From the NCBI GenBank assembly GCA_000934455.1, contig KN883015.1, positions 102,745 to 166,744 on the forward strand: DNA of 64,000 nt. The letters are read 5' to 3'. The translations under genes were made by a program, and so were the position numbers. The notes under the pieces were generated by a model. The model did not search any database. It worked only from the letters and a program-made list of their open reading frames with translations, and was not told the origin of the DNA. Positions 1 through 12,362 of the stretch are shown in pieces (position 1 is the stretch's first letter; each line of letters opens with the position of its first letter). This DNA comes from Apostichopus parvimensis. Lineage: Eukaryota; Echinodermata; Holothuroidea; Aspidochirotida; Stichopodidae.

Positions 1-613
1 AGGTTTGTTTACAAGTGACGAAAAGTTCCGGCTCTCGTAGCAAAAAATCTGCACGGTCATGGTACGGAAAATTGATGGTGCCATGAAAGGCCAACTTGTC
101 AGCTATCCAGTGATGGGTAGCGTTTTAGCAAGTGAAAACTTCTATCTAGACTTAGAGAAGACATTACTTTTGTGATTTAGAGTGTAAGTCAATGGGGCTT
201 TTAATGGGCGTATGCTACCATAAGGCTACGAACGTTGTGTGGGAGTACTGCAACTTTAGCCTAGGCTAGCTATTTACTGTACTCATTCTTAAAGCCTAGC
301 CAGGTTGTAGGTTATGATTGTGTGTACATTACGGAATTGCTCTAGCTTTCGTCGATAGCAAATAAAGAAGATAACCTGTGAAATATCTACCTTCCACATA
401 ACGGCCAGTTTTCTTTCACCTTTGAATAAAACGACTACCCGATTACATATCAACAGAAAGGTGTTATTTCTTGTTTCGAAATAACACAAATACACTTAAA
501 AGAACTGTCAACAATGATATCCAGTGTCAAATATCGGTCAAGGCTCTTTCGTAGGCTTAGCTGACACAGCATAGCACAGATACGCAGTTTTGTATTTGTT
601 ATCACTGTACTGA
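1..613. other. intergenic, no gene recognised
   Basis: AT-rich sequence with no recognisable coding exon, RNA gene or repeat boundary. A 136-codon open frame runs on the minus strand (450-860), but it resembles no family known to me and overlaps the longer plus-strand frame at 614. Confidence 0.5.
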
Positions 614-1327
614 ATGGCAAACATGTATTATGCAATTCGAAGCTGCGCTGCGTATGGATGTATGAGGAGAACAACAACACAGGGGCACCGCGGACTAGAC
701 TGTAATTCCTGCAAACTTGATTCAACAGAAATACCCGCAGATTTCTTTGTGGGTACAACAGATGTAGGCCTATTATCATCCTTTCGTAGTATTCAATTTC
801 GTTATATTTCCAATTTTTGGAGCGAAAACAATAACTGCCCCGGTTTGATTTCAATATCATGTGGCGGTCGGGAAGCTATTACAAATTGGCCATGGGGAAC
901 AGAAATTTTAATTAAACTGGTAGGTTTTGGGGCCTACCTGGTAGGGTTGGGGGACATTTATATTTCGTTGCTGGATAATTGGTTAGAAAATATAGCACCC
1001 GGTTCCTTTGCATATATCCATGTCACTCCACTATATCAATATTTCTCCAAGGTGATATCTCCCGCCTTCAGTACAAGACATGTTATAAGTTCTGGGGCGC
1101 CAATCCGAATTGAACAGTGGGGGTGGGGACATATAAATGACTCAACATGGACACAACTGAAGGAGTCCACGATCGAGCTCCTTGGCGTAAATGCTTTATC
1201 GGGTGGGACCCTGGGGCCCGCCCTAGGGCCTCTGATGTTGTCCAGGGGCGAAGCCCCGGCGGGAGTCCTGGGCGGACTCTCATATCAAGAAATATTTAAG
1301 TTTGAATCTGTTTGGTCCCTGACTTGA
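614..1327 (+). CDS. orphan 237-codon ORF with a THAP-like N-terminus
   Basis: This is the longest clean open frame in the window, 237 codons without an intron, which is unlikely by chance in DNA of this composition. Residues 9-19 (RSCAAYGCMRR) have the C-x4-C spacing and the CAAYGC wording typical of the start of a THAP zinc finger, a DNA-binding fold shared by THAP proteins and P-element transposases. After about residue 27 the similarity stops: I see no second Cys-x2-His pair and no AVPTIF-like motif. The last third (about 1190-1290) is a GC-rich patch translating to Gly/Leu/Pro-rich sequence. It may be a decayed THAP gene or transposon first exon that reads on by chance, or a real orphan gene. 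The start used is the first ATG; a second ATG lies three codons later. Confidence 0.25.
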   Translation: MANMYYAIRSCAAYGCMRRTTTQGHRGLDCNSCKLDSTEIPADFFVGTTDVGLLSSFRSIQFRYISNFWSENNNCPGLISISCGGREAITNWPWGTEILIKLVGFGAYLVGLGDIYISLLDNWLENIAPGSFAYIHVTPLYQYFSKVISPAFSTRHVISSGAPIRIEQWGWGHINDSTWTQLKESTIELLGVNALSGGTLGPALGPLMLSRGEAPAGVLGGLSYQEIFKFESVWSLT

Positions 1328-2094
1328 TGCGAGTCAGTCATAAATATAGTTTAACAAAAGTCACATATCTAACAAGTGATTAGACTTAAATTAAGAAAGA
1401 TATTTACCATCCTGATGAAACTTACGGCATATATATCATGATTAATAAAATTGAAACTTAAACCCAAAATGGAATAGGCTATCATACTTTAACTTTAAGG
1501 AATAAAACTCATCTTGTTATACAAATGTTTACAACATGCACACATATTGCATATGCCATATCATAAGTTCTATTTTGTCTATCTGGGCACATTCACTTTA
1601 TCAGAAACATAAAAACCTAGAAACTAAAGATACCTCAGCGCCGTAGCCCGAGTATAATACCTAAGGGCAGTTGAGGAACATCGTGTATCGTCCAAATGTT
1701 ACGTATAGCGGTGTTTTGATGAACGTATGTATCAGGGCTCTTTTAAGAATATTTTAGTGTGCGTGCCTTTTCCCAAAAGGGACCATCATTACACTATCAG
1801 TTGGTGCGTAGCGTAACAAGAAAAGTTTTGCCTAAAATACCTCCCAGTTTACCGGAAATGGCACTTCACATGTCTTCTAGGTTGCATTTAAACATTCTTA
1901 ATTTTGAGATCTCATGTTTTAGAATTTTGCACTTAGAAATTAGAATTTTTTCGCCGGTAGGGCCGGGTAACTTCGTAAGAGAAAACTAGGATTTTACATT
2001 ACTTTATAATTAGCACTGCCTCATTGTTTGTTTTACACAGAGAATTGAAGATATGCCGAAAGCACGCTATAAGCCGCATTCTGATGGTAGCCGT
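1328..2094. other. intergenic, no gene recognised
   Basis: AT-rich stretch between the orphan ORF and the hAT-type element. A 76-codon open frame at 1759-1989 has no recognisable motif. I see no repeat boundary or regulatory element that I can name. Confidence 0.5.
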
Positions 2095-3098
2095 AGCCTA
2101 TGCAGCGGCGTAACGCCTATGGGCTCGGACGGGGCAAACCCAGGGGCCCCCGACCAAAGGGGGCCTCCGCTGCACTGATGTACAGAACTTAGACGAGGGG
2201 TACCCTTTTTTTTCTTTTTTTTTGAAACGGCACGTTTTCGTTGGAAAAAAAACTATAAACGAGACAATGGACATATTTTTCTGTGCTTGAATACGTTCGT
2301 CATAAATCATATGCCCCTGCAACTGCAAATCTCGTATCCTTCTTTCCGCACGACTGACTCAAGAGCCTGAGGTACACACTGGAACTTGATAGGCTACGCT
2401 GGTACATATTATAGCGAAATAGCGCCTCCAATTTCAATGAATTCGCTCTCGGTCAGGGTTGCCACATGACATTGGCCGATAACTGGCCAAATGACACAAA
2501 TTTGGCATATTTTGAACCCCTTTGGCTGATGCTTTCCTCAGATATCGGCCAAATCGCCGATGCCTAAGATTTGTGTGTGGATTTATATGATTCCGTATCA
2601 GACAGTAAATCGAATTTGGCATTTTTTCCACCGTTTTGCTGATATTTTGCCCAAATTTGGCCGGTAAAATACTAGGCACGCGTCAGCGAGTTCAAGTGGA
2701 AACATCGCAGAGCAGGGTCTGCTCGAATTCACGGATTTCGCGCCTGGAAAGACGGAATGGTATGTAAGCTAGTTATTCTAGCTTTGCAACACATTTTTTC
2801 ATGTTCCCAGTATGACACAAGGCGGACCAAAAATGTGTCTATGAACGCAGGTTTTCCCCAAAATCTCAGTCGATAAAATCACCACGAAATGGCATATACG
2901 GCTAAGATTGCACCAGAGAGCTTGTAGAACCCCAGAGCTTCCAGGGCCCTAAGTCGGGCCCTGGACCCACGCCTTTGGGACTTCGCGCTCCGCACTCGTG
3001 ATGTGCGCTGCGCGCACATCGGTTGATTCTCCGCAGCAGCCAGGGGGCCCTTCCTTCCCTGGACCCCCCAGACTCAGCGTTACGCCGCTGAGCCTATG
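2095..3098. mobile_element. non-autonomous hAT-type DNA transposon with 8-bp TSDs
   Basis: The element occupies 2103-3090 (988 bp). Its ends are perfect 14-bp inverted repeats, CAGCGGCGTAACGC at 2103-2116 and the reverse complement at 3077-3090. They are flanked by identical 8-bp direct repeats AGCCTATG (2095-2102 and 3091-3098). An 8-bp target duplication together with a CAG-starting terminal repeat is the signature of the hAT superfamily. Both subterminal zones are GC-rich, while the centre is AT-rich. No transposase-like reading frame is visible inside; the longest frames (minus strand, 2434-2679 and 2949-3173) match nothing. The perfect TSDs suggest a fairly young insertion that was mobilised in trans. 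Confidence 0.85.
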
Positions 3099-3867
3099 CT
3101 GAGGGGAATCCATACGGGGAAGATGTAAATGAATTGTTAGGCTTGTGCTATCATTATTTGTTTTACATGCCAAACAGGGACCTACTGGGGGTGGGGGTTG
3201 TTGGTGGGTTTGAGCAGACGGTGGGTGGGCCGTGTAGGCGACTGTGCTTCAATATTCTAGTTAAAACAATATTGGGGCACTGATATAGGGGTTGCCAAAA
3301 AAACTGATAGGCCTATATACTAAAAACGTATTAAATACAATTATGAACCATATTTTCACATAAGACCAGTACTGCTACACCGTTCACGCAGGTTAAAATC
3401 TTAGGAGCTCTCTACGTTTATTGTTATTCTAACAAAATCAAAACGATCGCACCGTCATCACATCTGCGATCGTGCAAAGTACGTGATGAGCAGTAAAACT
3501 AAACTGTTCTTTTTGAACACCAATTCCTCCAATACGTTGAGGTTGCACACTACCGACTATACTGCAATCAGAAGAAATGATATGAACTGAAATAGCGCAA
3601 ATACTGCCCAGGCGTTCACATTATTGTCGGCCAACATTAATTTAATAAGGAAGTGGCAATTTCAGGGGGACAGCTGCACCTCCTCGCCCCCCCCCGGGCC
3701 CCACCTTGCACCCGACTTTTTCTCTGACCTTGAGTTGGCATTTTTTTCATCCAATTCGGTCCGTGATTTGGTTGGTTATGCCACAGCACTGAATACTGAC
3801 AACTCGGCGATACTTTAATACTTATTCATGTCAAAATATAATTAAACTGTTAGCAAACTGCTTATCC
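3099..3867. other. intergenic, no gene recognised
   Basis: No exon or RNA gene is recognised. The stretch contains a poly-C run (about 3688-3696) and a short G-rich segment near 3186-3230. Confidence 0.5.
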
Positions 3868-4312
3868 ACTAGAGAGCCTGTGTAAGAAAATGTGTAAAAG
3901 TAAGTTGGCCTGACGTTTCGATCCTAGCAGGATCTTCTTCAGAGGCTAAATGACAAGTAACAGTAACAGAAGGGACAAAAACAAGTACAGAATACTGACA
4001 GGTTAATGAGCATGGTGAACACAAAGATATTTTTCCCTACCCCCTTCCCTTAATCCTCTCTTTGTGCCTCCACTGTTGATCTCCTACCTCTCCTCTTCCC
4101 CTGTTGGTTTCATTCTTTCTTCTCTCCATCCCCTGTCTACTAATCCCCTTACATCTATATCTCATGCTCATTAACCTGTCTGTATTCTGTGCGTGTTTTT
4201 GTCCCTTCTGTTACTTGTACTTGTCATTTAGCCTTTGAAGAAGATCCTGCTAGGATCGAAACGTCAGGCCAACTTACTTTTACTTATTCATGCCATCATT
4301 CATTACACAGAC
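3868..4312. repeat. foldback element with long inverted arms
   Basis: The left arm (about 3868-4020) and the right arm (about 4148-4312) are inverted copies of each other over roughly 125-150 bp, separated by a CT-rich spacer. The core of both arms includes GACGTTTCGATCCTAGCAGG. A third, rearranged copy lies at 44385-44510. The arms show many identical bases with a few substitutions and small indels. This looks like a non-autonomous foldback-type DNA element; no coding sequence is present and I could not fix a target-site duplication. Confidence 0.7.
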
Positions 4313-6709
4313 TATAAAAATGATCGACCCATTGTGACGATTCTTATTTAAATCCATTTTTTTACTATTAATGTCACTTAATAATTCAGGCAACACTTTT
4401 ATGCAGATAGCATAACAACATTTTCTAATACACAACTAGTATTGGGTAATAACCTATAAATAATGCACCTCATTAAATCTACGGGCTTTATTAAATCCAA
4501 AAACCTAAGACTGTTGTTCTAGTCGATTAACAACAGTTTATACAACAACATGTAAAATGACTTGAACACATGTTTTCATTTAATGTCTTATTATTTGGAT
4601 CAGTGCCAATTTAACTACCTTTCAAGACTGTTTTGTTGTGGTTTTGTCAAGTCCCCATGGTATTAAACTGGAAGACTTTGTCTGCAATTTTCATGACCAG
4701 TTTTTTTCTTCATACTTTCCATGACCCAAGGAAAACTGAGCTTAAATATCAGTTCAAAATACTCTCATGTAATCTATAGCATACCCGTAAATATGTGTCG
4801 TAAAGAATGTTACGCATCAAAATTATGTAGGTTTCCATGACTACGGGAAACTAGAATACAATATAGCATTCTAAAACAACAGTGAAACAGCCTTTCTTCT
4901 GACAATGATTATTTAAAATATTTCTGTCTTTTTTTCTCTTTCCTTTTGTTATTGTCTTTTTCTTTTCCTTTCTTACATCAAACATTACAATAATACATAT
5001 TTTGATAACAGAAAAAAATGGATGGCTTGATTTTAATTAAACTTAAAGAACATTGATTTGCACCAAGTAAGACAATATCATTTCAAAAAGCATTGCATTA
5101 ATTCTGTTATTGGAATGTAAAACAGTGAGAAAGTCTATTAAGTCTATTATTGAAAGCCATTAAATGGTGAATAATACATAAATACACAAAAAATTATCAG
5201 CTAATACAATTTTAAATAATATATATGACAGATTCATAAATAACACATAAGTTACCAAACCAATCAGATCCAATGATAAATAATTATTAATTTGTATAAT
5301 GTTAATAACTCTTTCATGTCCAAGAATAGATTTATTTCCTCAAGTGTCCATATACAATTGTCTCCATACAGCTTCAAAGCATTTATATGAAATTAACAAT
5401 GCTATTTCCCTTTTCAGTGATAAGCTCTTACATGGCAACAAAAACCATATGAATATCCCCTCATCTCCCCACTCTAACTCCCAACCCCCCCCCACGTCCA
5501 AAATCGATCAACTTTAACGATAAAATTGATTAAAAAACTAGTCTTGCATTAAAAGCTGTTGAATTCCTACAACCGCTAGAATCTCTTTGGCATGTCCTTT
5601 CTCTTCCCTCTTCTCTCAAGTTCTCCACCTCCCACTCATACCCCTCCCCCCCCCCTTTTTGAAAATGATGACTAACAAATTAACAAGTTCAGAGAAAAGA
5701 AAAGAAAACTTTTACCTCTTGTACTTTTAATACTTCATTATAAACTTTATAGCAAATAGCACAAGTAATTATTTCCAGCACACATCTACAAAAGGCTTGG
5801 TTTCATATAAGAGGTCTGATTTTGTAAAGTATCGTATTCATGCTTCGGACGGTAAGGTTGCCATCAACATCATTTCAACGTAGACCATTCAAGATGTTGG
5901 TAACTCGAGGGGTGTCAAGAACCAACTACAGCAATGGGGAGAACAATGTCAAAGGGGACTCCTTCTGAAGTTACCCATTTTTCCTTACGAAATTACATTA
6001 TTCTTTATCCCATATTTCCTATGGCCCCCTAGTTGATGTGGGCCCCATGGCTATAGCCACCCCTCCTAACCCCTAGCCACACACACACCTCCAAATCCCT
6101 TCCCCAGCATGTACTGCTCGTGGTAACTTCTTATTTTTCCTAAAATGTTTAATTATACCAGGGAGGTGTTAGGGATAGAGCAACAACTAAGTATTGAGCC
6201 AGAGACTAATTACAGGAGTTGTCGCCTATAATCTTGATGAGAGAGAACCAGTGACCCCCCTCCTTGTCTGCTACGGCTGAATATTGCCTTACACCTCCCT
6301 GCCCCCACATATATAACTAGTACTGTCAGCGGTCATACTTTTGTAACAAATGTTTAAGATGGTGCATTGCAGATGGACTACTGATAACAGTTTCCAGCTA
6401 AAACTCTTTCTGCTGCTCACAGGGCAAAATATGCAGGAACTGTTTCAAAGATGGTCAGAAATGTTTTCGACTTATTCATAACACTTGCTAATGATCAATC
6501 CAAGACTCATATGTTAATGCTGTGATATGATGATACTGTAGGTTTAGCCTTCCAGTCATTAAGTCTAAAAGTCCTGGTTGTCATAAAGGGGTGTCGGCAC
6601 CAGCACATCACTTCAAAGTATTGTTTTATAACATATCATTGCAAGAGTATTGTTTTCTAGATTATGTAAGCTTCACGATATCTTGGGAAGGGTAATTTAT
6701 AGTTTATTT
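4313..6709. other. intergenic, no gene recognised
   Basis: About 2.4 kb of AT-rich sequence with pyrimidine-rich stretches (4920-4980, 5580-5660) and several poly-C runs (5484, 5645). Short open frames such as 5299-5517 have no family signature and cross low-complexity sequence. Nothing here can be supported as a gene. Confidence 0.5.
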
Positions 6710-7074
6710 TTAAAGGCATTGAAGACTCGCCCACAAAGAAACGTCTCATGCCGGTAATCTGACCTAGTTTCAAATGAGGTGTAACAGAAGTTTAAGACAG
6801 CACCATCGATCCCAGAAAATACACACACAGTTGGCTACCGTCAGTAATTAGACACTAGTGCACAGTCAATACATGCAGCTACGGTCAATACCCACAACAC
6901 AGTGTACATAGCAGGGATGGACATCTCAGGTGTAGATAAAAGATAACAAGGTATCACATTTCATTACTGTCCGCATAATGTAGCCCCATGGAAAAAACTT
7001 CAGTTGCAAGCAACGGAAAATTAACATTTTCAGATGGCGGCACGCGGTTTGGGTCGAGTCTTCAATGCCTTTAA
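6710..7074. mobile_element. TTAA-flanked MITE, copy 1 (complete)
   Basis: The element spans 6714-7070 (357 bp) and is flanked on both sides by TTAA (6710-6713 and 7071-7074). The ends are inverted: AGGCATTGAAGACTCG at the left, and its reverse complement, with one mismatch (CGAGTCTTCAATGCCT) at the right. A TTAA target duplication is the hallmark of piggyBac-type transposition, so this is probably a piggyBac-like MITE. Five further copies lie at 18132, 23289, 37674, 38186 and 62136. No coding capacity. Confidence 0.75.
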
Positions 7075-7508
7075 GGCACAATGAATTGGCAAGTTGACCA
7101 GACAACTCAATTATAGAAATCATTAACCAACTCTCAAGTACATATTGAGATGGGTTTGTATCGTTGTGTCGTTTCTCCATCTCTAACATCTCCCCGATAA
7201 TAATGGGAAACAGAATGTGGCAGATTTAAACTCAAATTTCACTGAACTGTAATATTATTTTCTCTCTGCATGAATATTTTTCAATCATAACGTAACTGAC
7301 TTTCTGCTTTCATAAATATATATGGAAAATTTAAAACAGATTGCATAAGTTATTGAATTTTTTATCAGAGAAGATTGAATAACGAAATGCCCCCCCCCCC
7401 CACACAAGGTGACATATATAGGCAAGTTTTTAAAAAAAAAATTTTTAAGATATATTGATTTCAGTTCATTGTTTACCTCACTTTTGGGGAACCTCAACTA
7501 TAACCCCT

Positions 7509-10500
7509 TTACTTTGTTTTCTGGATTGCACTGAGCAATGAAAGTTGTTCCTTGGTCAGAATATCTGGTTGCTTCATGAAAATAAAATGGTCACCATCTT
7601 TCACAAACATTGCCCTCTGCAGTACATCATCTGAAAATAAATAGCAACATTTTTCTCCATTACAAATTCTTGTACATTATGCATTACTGGTTGCTGTATA
7701 AATATAAGACTATTACCTATTATCACATGTATAACAAGAAAAACAGATGTCCATATTAGGCATCTCTGACTCAGGGGTGGGGGGAAGAGCCAGTGGGGCA
7801 CTTGGGAAACGTGCCCCCCCCCACTTTTGTCCAAAATAGCAAATGTGCCTTACTGGCAAATGAAATGTGCTCCTTTGATGAAGAACTGTCTTTCGGATAT
7901 CATAAGCCTTTGTTAATTTTAATATTTTATAATTATTCACGTGCACAATAATAGTATTGATAGCATACTAACACATCATATATATTTAAGTGATATGGCA
8001 GGTGTGTATATGTTTACAGCATAACAAGTGGTGGTTGTGGAATGAGAAAGTGCCCCTCTGATGTCGTGCCCCCCCCCCCACTTTTTGGAAGCTACCTACC
8101 CCATTGTCTCTGATATACAGGCCTCCAAAGTCCTGGCTATTTACTGGCTGAATGCCGTTGAATTTTGCCAGTTGCCAACGGAAAACCAAAAGGCACTGGC
8201 AATTTTCTGCCTGTGGATATTTAGAACTTTAACACACATGGTAAAGTGGGTTTCAAGAGTCGGCGTGATAACTGTACCTCAAGTAAAAGCCCTATACTAC
8301 TTCTTATTATCACCGATATTATTGGGCTGCTCTCAAAAAAAAACTAATGTGTGGTGTAATTTCCTTGAGATTTAAGCCAGTAGCCTGTTTTTAAGCACAG
8401 GCATGTTTTTGCAATTGGCTGAAGTTGTGAAATTCTACTGCTGCAGTTAGTAGGTCTACAATTATATATTTATATTTCAAAATGTTTCAATATGATACTA
8501 GAAGGCATAGTGAAACCTTCGGTACCCACCTCCCCATTCTCTCCCCCCCCCCCACTCAACCATTGCCCCAATTAAGTATTTGGGAAGCGGAAGCAAAAAT
8601 ATTAAGTTTTGTTGATCACAGACATCGCATCAAAAAATGTTGATCTTTCTCACCTTTGAATTCAGCTACATCTTTCACACCATCTTTATACCAAACAAAA
8701 TTCTCCGGTAAAACCCCGATCCTTGTGGCATTGTCTTCAGCAATTTCTAACTGAATGAACCAGTCATTATCTCCATGGACCACCAAGGCACCCATACCGT
8801 GATCTCGTAACAAGGCCAAGTCTTGTGCAAACTACGCAAACAGAAAAATTACTCAGATTGAAATGTGATGCGGTAAGAAAATATTTGCTGCACTGTAAAA
8901 TCTCACATGAAAGTGTTGGAGCTTGAAATGGTTGGGAATGGGGAGGAAATGGTACAGAGGAAGTAGGGGAAGATGGTTTTGGGGGGAGGGAGACAGAGGG
9001 GGAGGGGGAGGGGCAAGTTTACAGGAGACACAGATTAAACCATCATCAATGGTCAATGTGATAGAGATAACAGTGATGAACAACATCTGCAAACAGCTAA
9101 TTAAGAAAAATCTTATACCATTTGATAGATATCACAGATCTAATGCATATTCACACACAAGGCTGGAAGCGTCGTCAAGTCTAAAATTGCCATCATTGAG
9201 GCACATCTACTTCACTTTATTCTTCAATTTTTCATTATTTATTTACAATTTTTTATCTACACATTTTGCAAATGCTTAATCTTAAATGCTCTTAACATGA
9301 TGTAATGATAACGCAGGTTTCAGTGTCAAACCAGACACCAATAGGATATCTACTAAATGGAACCAGGTTGATCTTCAGCTATATAAATATATATATTTTT
9401 TTTTTGGGGGGGGGGAGTTCTTCACAAAGATCTTGAAATGGGTGTAAAGTTCAAATTCATCATCCCCCCTCCCCCCCATCCCAGAATGGAAAAATTATAG
9501 TATAGAGAGAATAGTTAACCTCACTAAATTACCTTTGAGTAGCTTTTCTTCTAAAAGGTACGCCATTTATTTTTTCTTTTATAATGACACAACATCATAC
9601 ATGTATGCAAGCAAAGTACTACATAACTCACAGCAGGGAATTGCAAAGTTTATTTACGGGAAGAACATGAAGAAGATAAGCTACTTAAAAATGAGACTCA
9701 AACAAACAGGATTTTCCCAGCTCCAAAACTTTCAACTCACATCTTCCCCACCTCTCAGCCTTCCCCCTTTCCCTGTACTCCTCAGAAGACTGATATCCAT
9801 ATGTTCTGTAATAATGTCCATGTCAATACATCACCCCTCACAAAAGTTACAGTACCCCTTCAACACTCTAATCGATAACATCACCCAACCCATAACACAA
9901 AAGTGTCATACAACTTGATAATAATGATGATGATTATGTGAAAGCTCACCTCCTCCCAATTGAAGAGAGCAACCTCATATACGGAATAGACTTGTGACAT
10001 TTTCGTCTTGCCTCTGAGACCGACAGCATCAAAGAGGAAACTGGTAGCATAGACTAATCCTGCTCCGAAAAGTGGTATATTGCACAGCCAGAACAAACAG
10101 TAGCAAATATATTTGTAGAGAGACCAGGGCGACACTCTCCTGAAAACGAATAAAATAACTACTTTTACAGTCATACTTTTTTCTCAAATATTATTCTTAA
10201 TCTCAATTTTCACGATTTTTTTCTTTTTTCTGATTTAAAATGTAAAACAATACACAATTGTTTTACTCTTTACTTTTTGGGAAAACAAAATGGAACAGAT
10301 ATTTGTAGAATAGACCAAGGTAAAAACTTTCCCGAAAATGAGATGACATGACTCCTTGAACGTTGCACTATTCTCCAATATTGCTCACACTCTTTACACA
10401 AATATTTATTATGAGGTAAAATTGCACACAATTTTTTTTCTTCTCTGACAAAAATTGGCACAGATGTAACAAGAACGAACTAGTCATTTACTTTTGCTTA

Positions 10501-12362
10501 ATTAATAAGCCTGCAAGGGCAGAAAGGGGAAACAATTACAACCATCTCTTTACACTTACTTGTGAGGTGTAACACCAGGACCAGAGAGAAAACAGACAGA
10601 TCGACATTTATCGATGACAGATGGCAACGCTGCCAAATGAACTACAATATGTACTCCCATAGAATGTCCACAAATCATTTGTATCCTGTGTGACAGGAAA
10701 AAAAACAGTAATGAAAAATAAATTCAATGTAAATGAAAAATAGGAAAATGACTGGTTTATACTTTGGTGTAAATATCCGTCGGTAATAAAACTGTTTAGG
10801 ATCGAATAGAATTGTTAAGTACTCAACTGCTTAATGCGTTTGATGAGAATAGTCTATGACAGTACCATATGAAAAAGGTCCATGGCAGGGAGGGGGGAAT
10901 ATGTGTCTGACCTTTCCCCTCCCTCCCTCCCACCCCATGAAAGGTTTTCAGAATATTTGTTTCTACAAAACAGGTTCAATCAGCTTTGGTGGACACTGGT
11001 GGACCACTAGTTGTTATCATAAAATCCAGATTGTTACTAAAAACCCTCCCCCCCCCCCTCCCCCAACAGGTAAAATGATAGATTGGCATTGCCCTCTGTC
11101 ACTTTGGAGATAGTCATAATAGACAAAATAGTTGTTGGCCTACCATCCAACTAAAGGGGATTTTTACCATCCCAAAGCTGGTGTTCTATTCACCAAAACC
11201 TGCACATCTCTCCCACTGCCCTAACATGGTACATATTGATCATTCTTTTTATTTTGCAACATTTTTCAGACAACCAACATGTAAGACCTAGTTGTGCAAG
11301 GGACATCCAGAAACAATGTTTAAATCTTTTTTTTTAAGGTATCAACAAAATAAAGTGACCTTACTCTTCTATTTTTAGAGCCTCTATTAACCCTCGGATA
11401 ATATCTGCTTTGTGCTTTGGACTATGATCATAACAACCAGACTCTGGCATTGGAGTCCATCCCATTCCTACAAGAAAAGAAAATGTAAAGGTGTTACTTG
11501 AATAATTATTTCAATCATGTTTCATTTTGCGAAGCAGTGGTTTGTGGATGTGGGGGGGGGGGGAGTGACAGTGGGACAAACTGTAGCCCTTCCAACAACA
11601 TCATCAGTCAAGGGTAAAAATGTTCAGTGGGCTAAGGAATAAACCACTTCTCCAGGCCAAAGACCTTCCAAAAAGGTTCAAACCACAAAGAGGTAGAAAC
11701 CACATGACATCACAAAATGTATATTCTTTGTCAAGGTACCAAGCTTAAAAAGTAGCTCACATCAATGCTGATACTTCATTAAACATTTTGTTTCTTCTTT
11801 GTTTATGTTCAGTCCATACCACAAACTTTAGCTGAGGTTGCTCAAATGTTTCCACAGCAGTTTCACTTGTATATACTATTTGTGTGAAAGGGGCAATTGA
11901 GGAGAGGGAAGAAGGTTTACTTTAGGTAAGTTTTACCCCTTTAGACTATCTTGCACTCTATCTTCAATTCCCCATGAATAAACTATCTGACATACCTGGC
12001 AAGTTTGGTAATATTACTCTGTAGCCTTTCTCCACCAACGGTTCCGCCATCTTCTTGAACATCTTATGCGTTGCTGGGGCACCGTGCACACCTATGACCA
12101 CACCTCCATCATGGGGCCCAGCTTCAGCATAAACTAAATCTAACTCTTCTCCAAGAGCTGCTACTTTCTCAGTCTTAATCTCAAAGAAAGCTTTTTCCGT
12201 TTGTGGAATGCTCGATGAGGTATCATGTGATTGTGATTTGGCCATAACTGCGAGGATTTGACCAGGACAGCTGTCTCTGTTTGAAGATTGCATGGGTACA
12301 GATAGGTAAAGGATAAAAGTGATCAGAGCTGGCTTTAGAGGGTTTTCTGATTGTTTAAACAT
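7509..12362 (-). CDS. alpha/beta-hydrolase fold protein, six exons, 361 aa
   Basis: Coding exons, minus strand, in order: 11996-12362, 11365-11467, 10560-10685, 9950-10139, 8654-8831, 7509-7630. All introns are GT-AG and the phases join exactly to 361 residues plus stop. The fold signature is complete: an HGAP oxyanion motif at residues 93-96 (after a VVIGV strand), nucleophile elbow GHSMG at 163-167 with Ser165, acid Asp285 in HGDND (281-285), and His336 in DGDHF. A hydrophobic stretch near residues 10-24 could be a signal or anchor segment. A second, at about 204-235 between nucleophile and acid, lies where the cap domain sits and may contact membrane. It resembles uncharacterised invertebrate AB-hydrolase-1 proteins; the substrate is not predictable. 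The start at 12362 is the first ATG of the open frame; Met24 and Met40 are alternatives. The gene is divergent from RPS13. Confidence 0.88.
7760..8095. repeat. paired poly-C repeat motif within hydrolase intron
   Basis: Two places (about 7805-7835 and 8067-8092) carry the same context: GTGC, a run of 9-10 C, then ACTTTT. They lie in the last intron of the hydrolase gene. The shared flanks suggest copies of one short repeat rather than independent homopolymers. No function is evident. Confidence 0.35.

Noticed and set aside
450-860. 136-codon minus-strand frame
   Set aside because: No motif, and it overlaps the longer plus frame; neither start nor family can be supported.
1190-1290. GC-rich patch as a possible second hAT end
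   Set aside because: No inverted partner or 8-bp duplication was found nearby.
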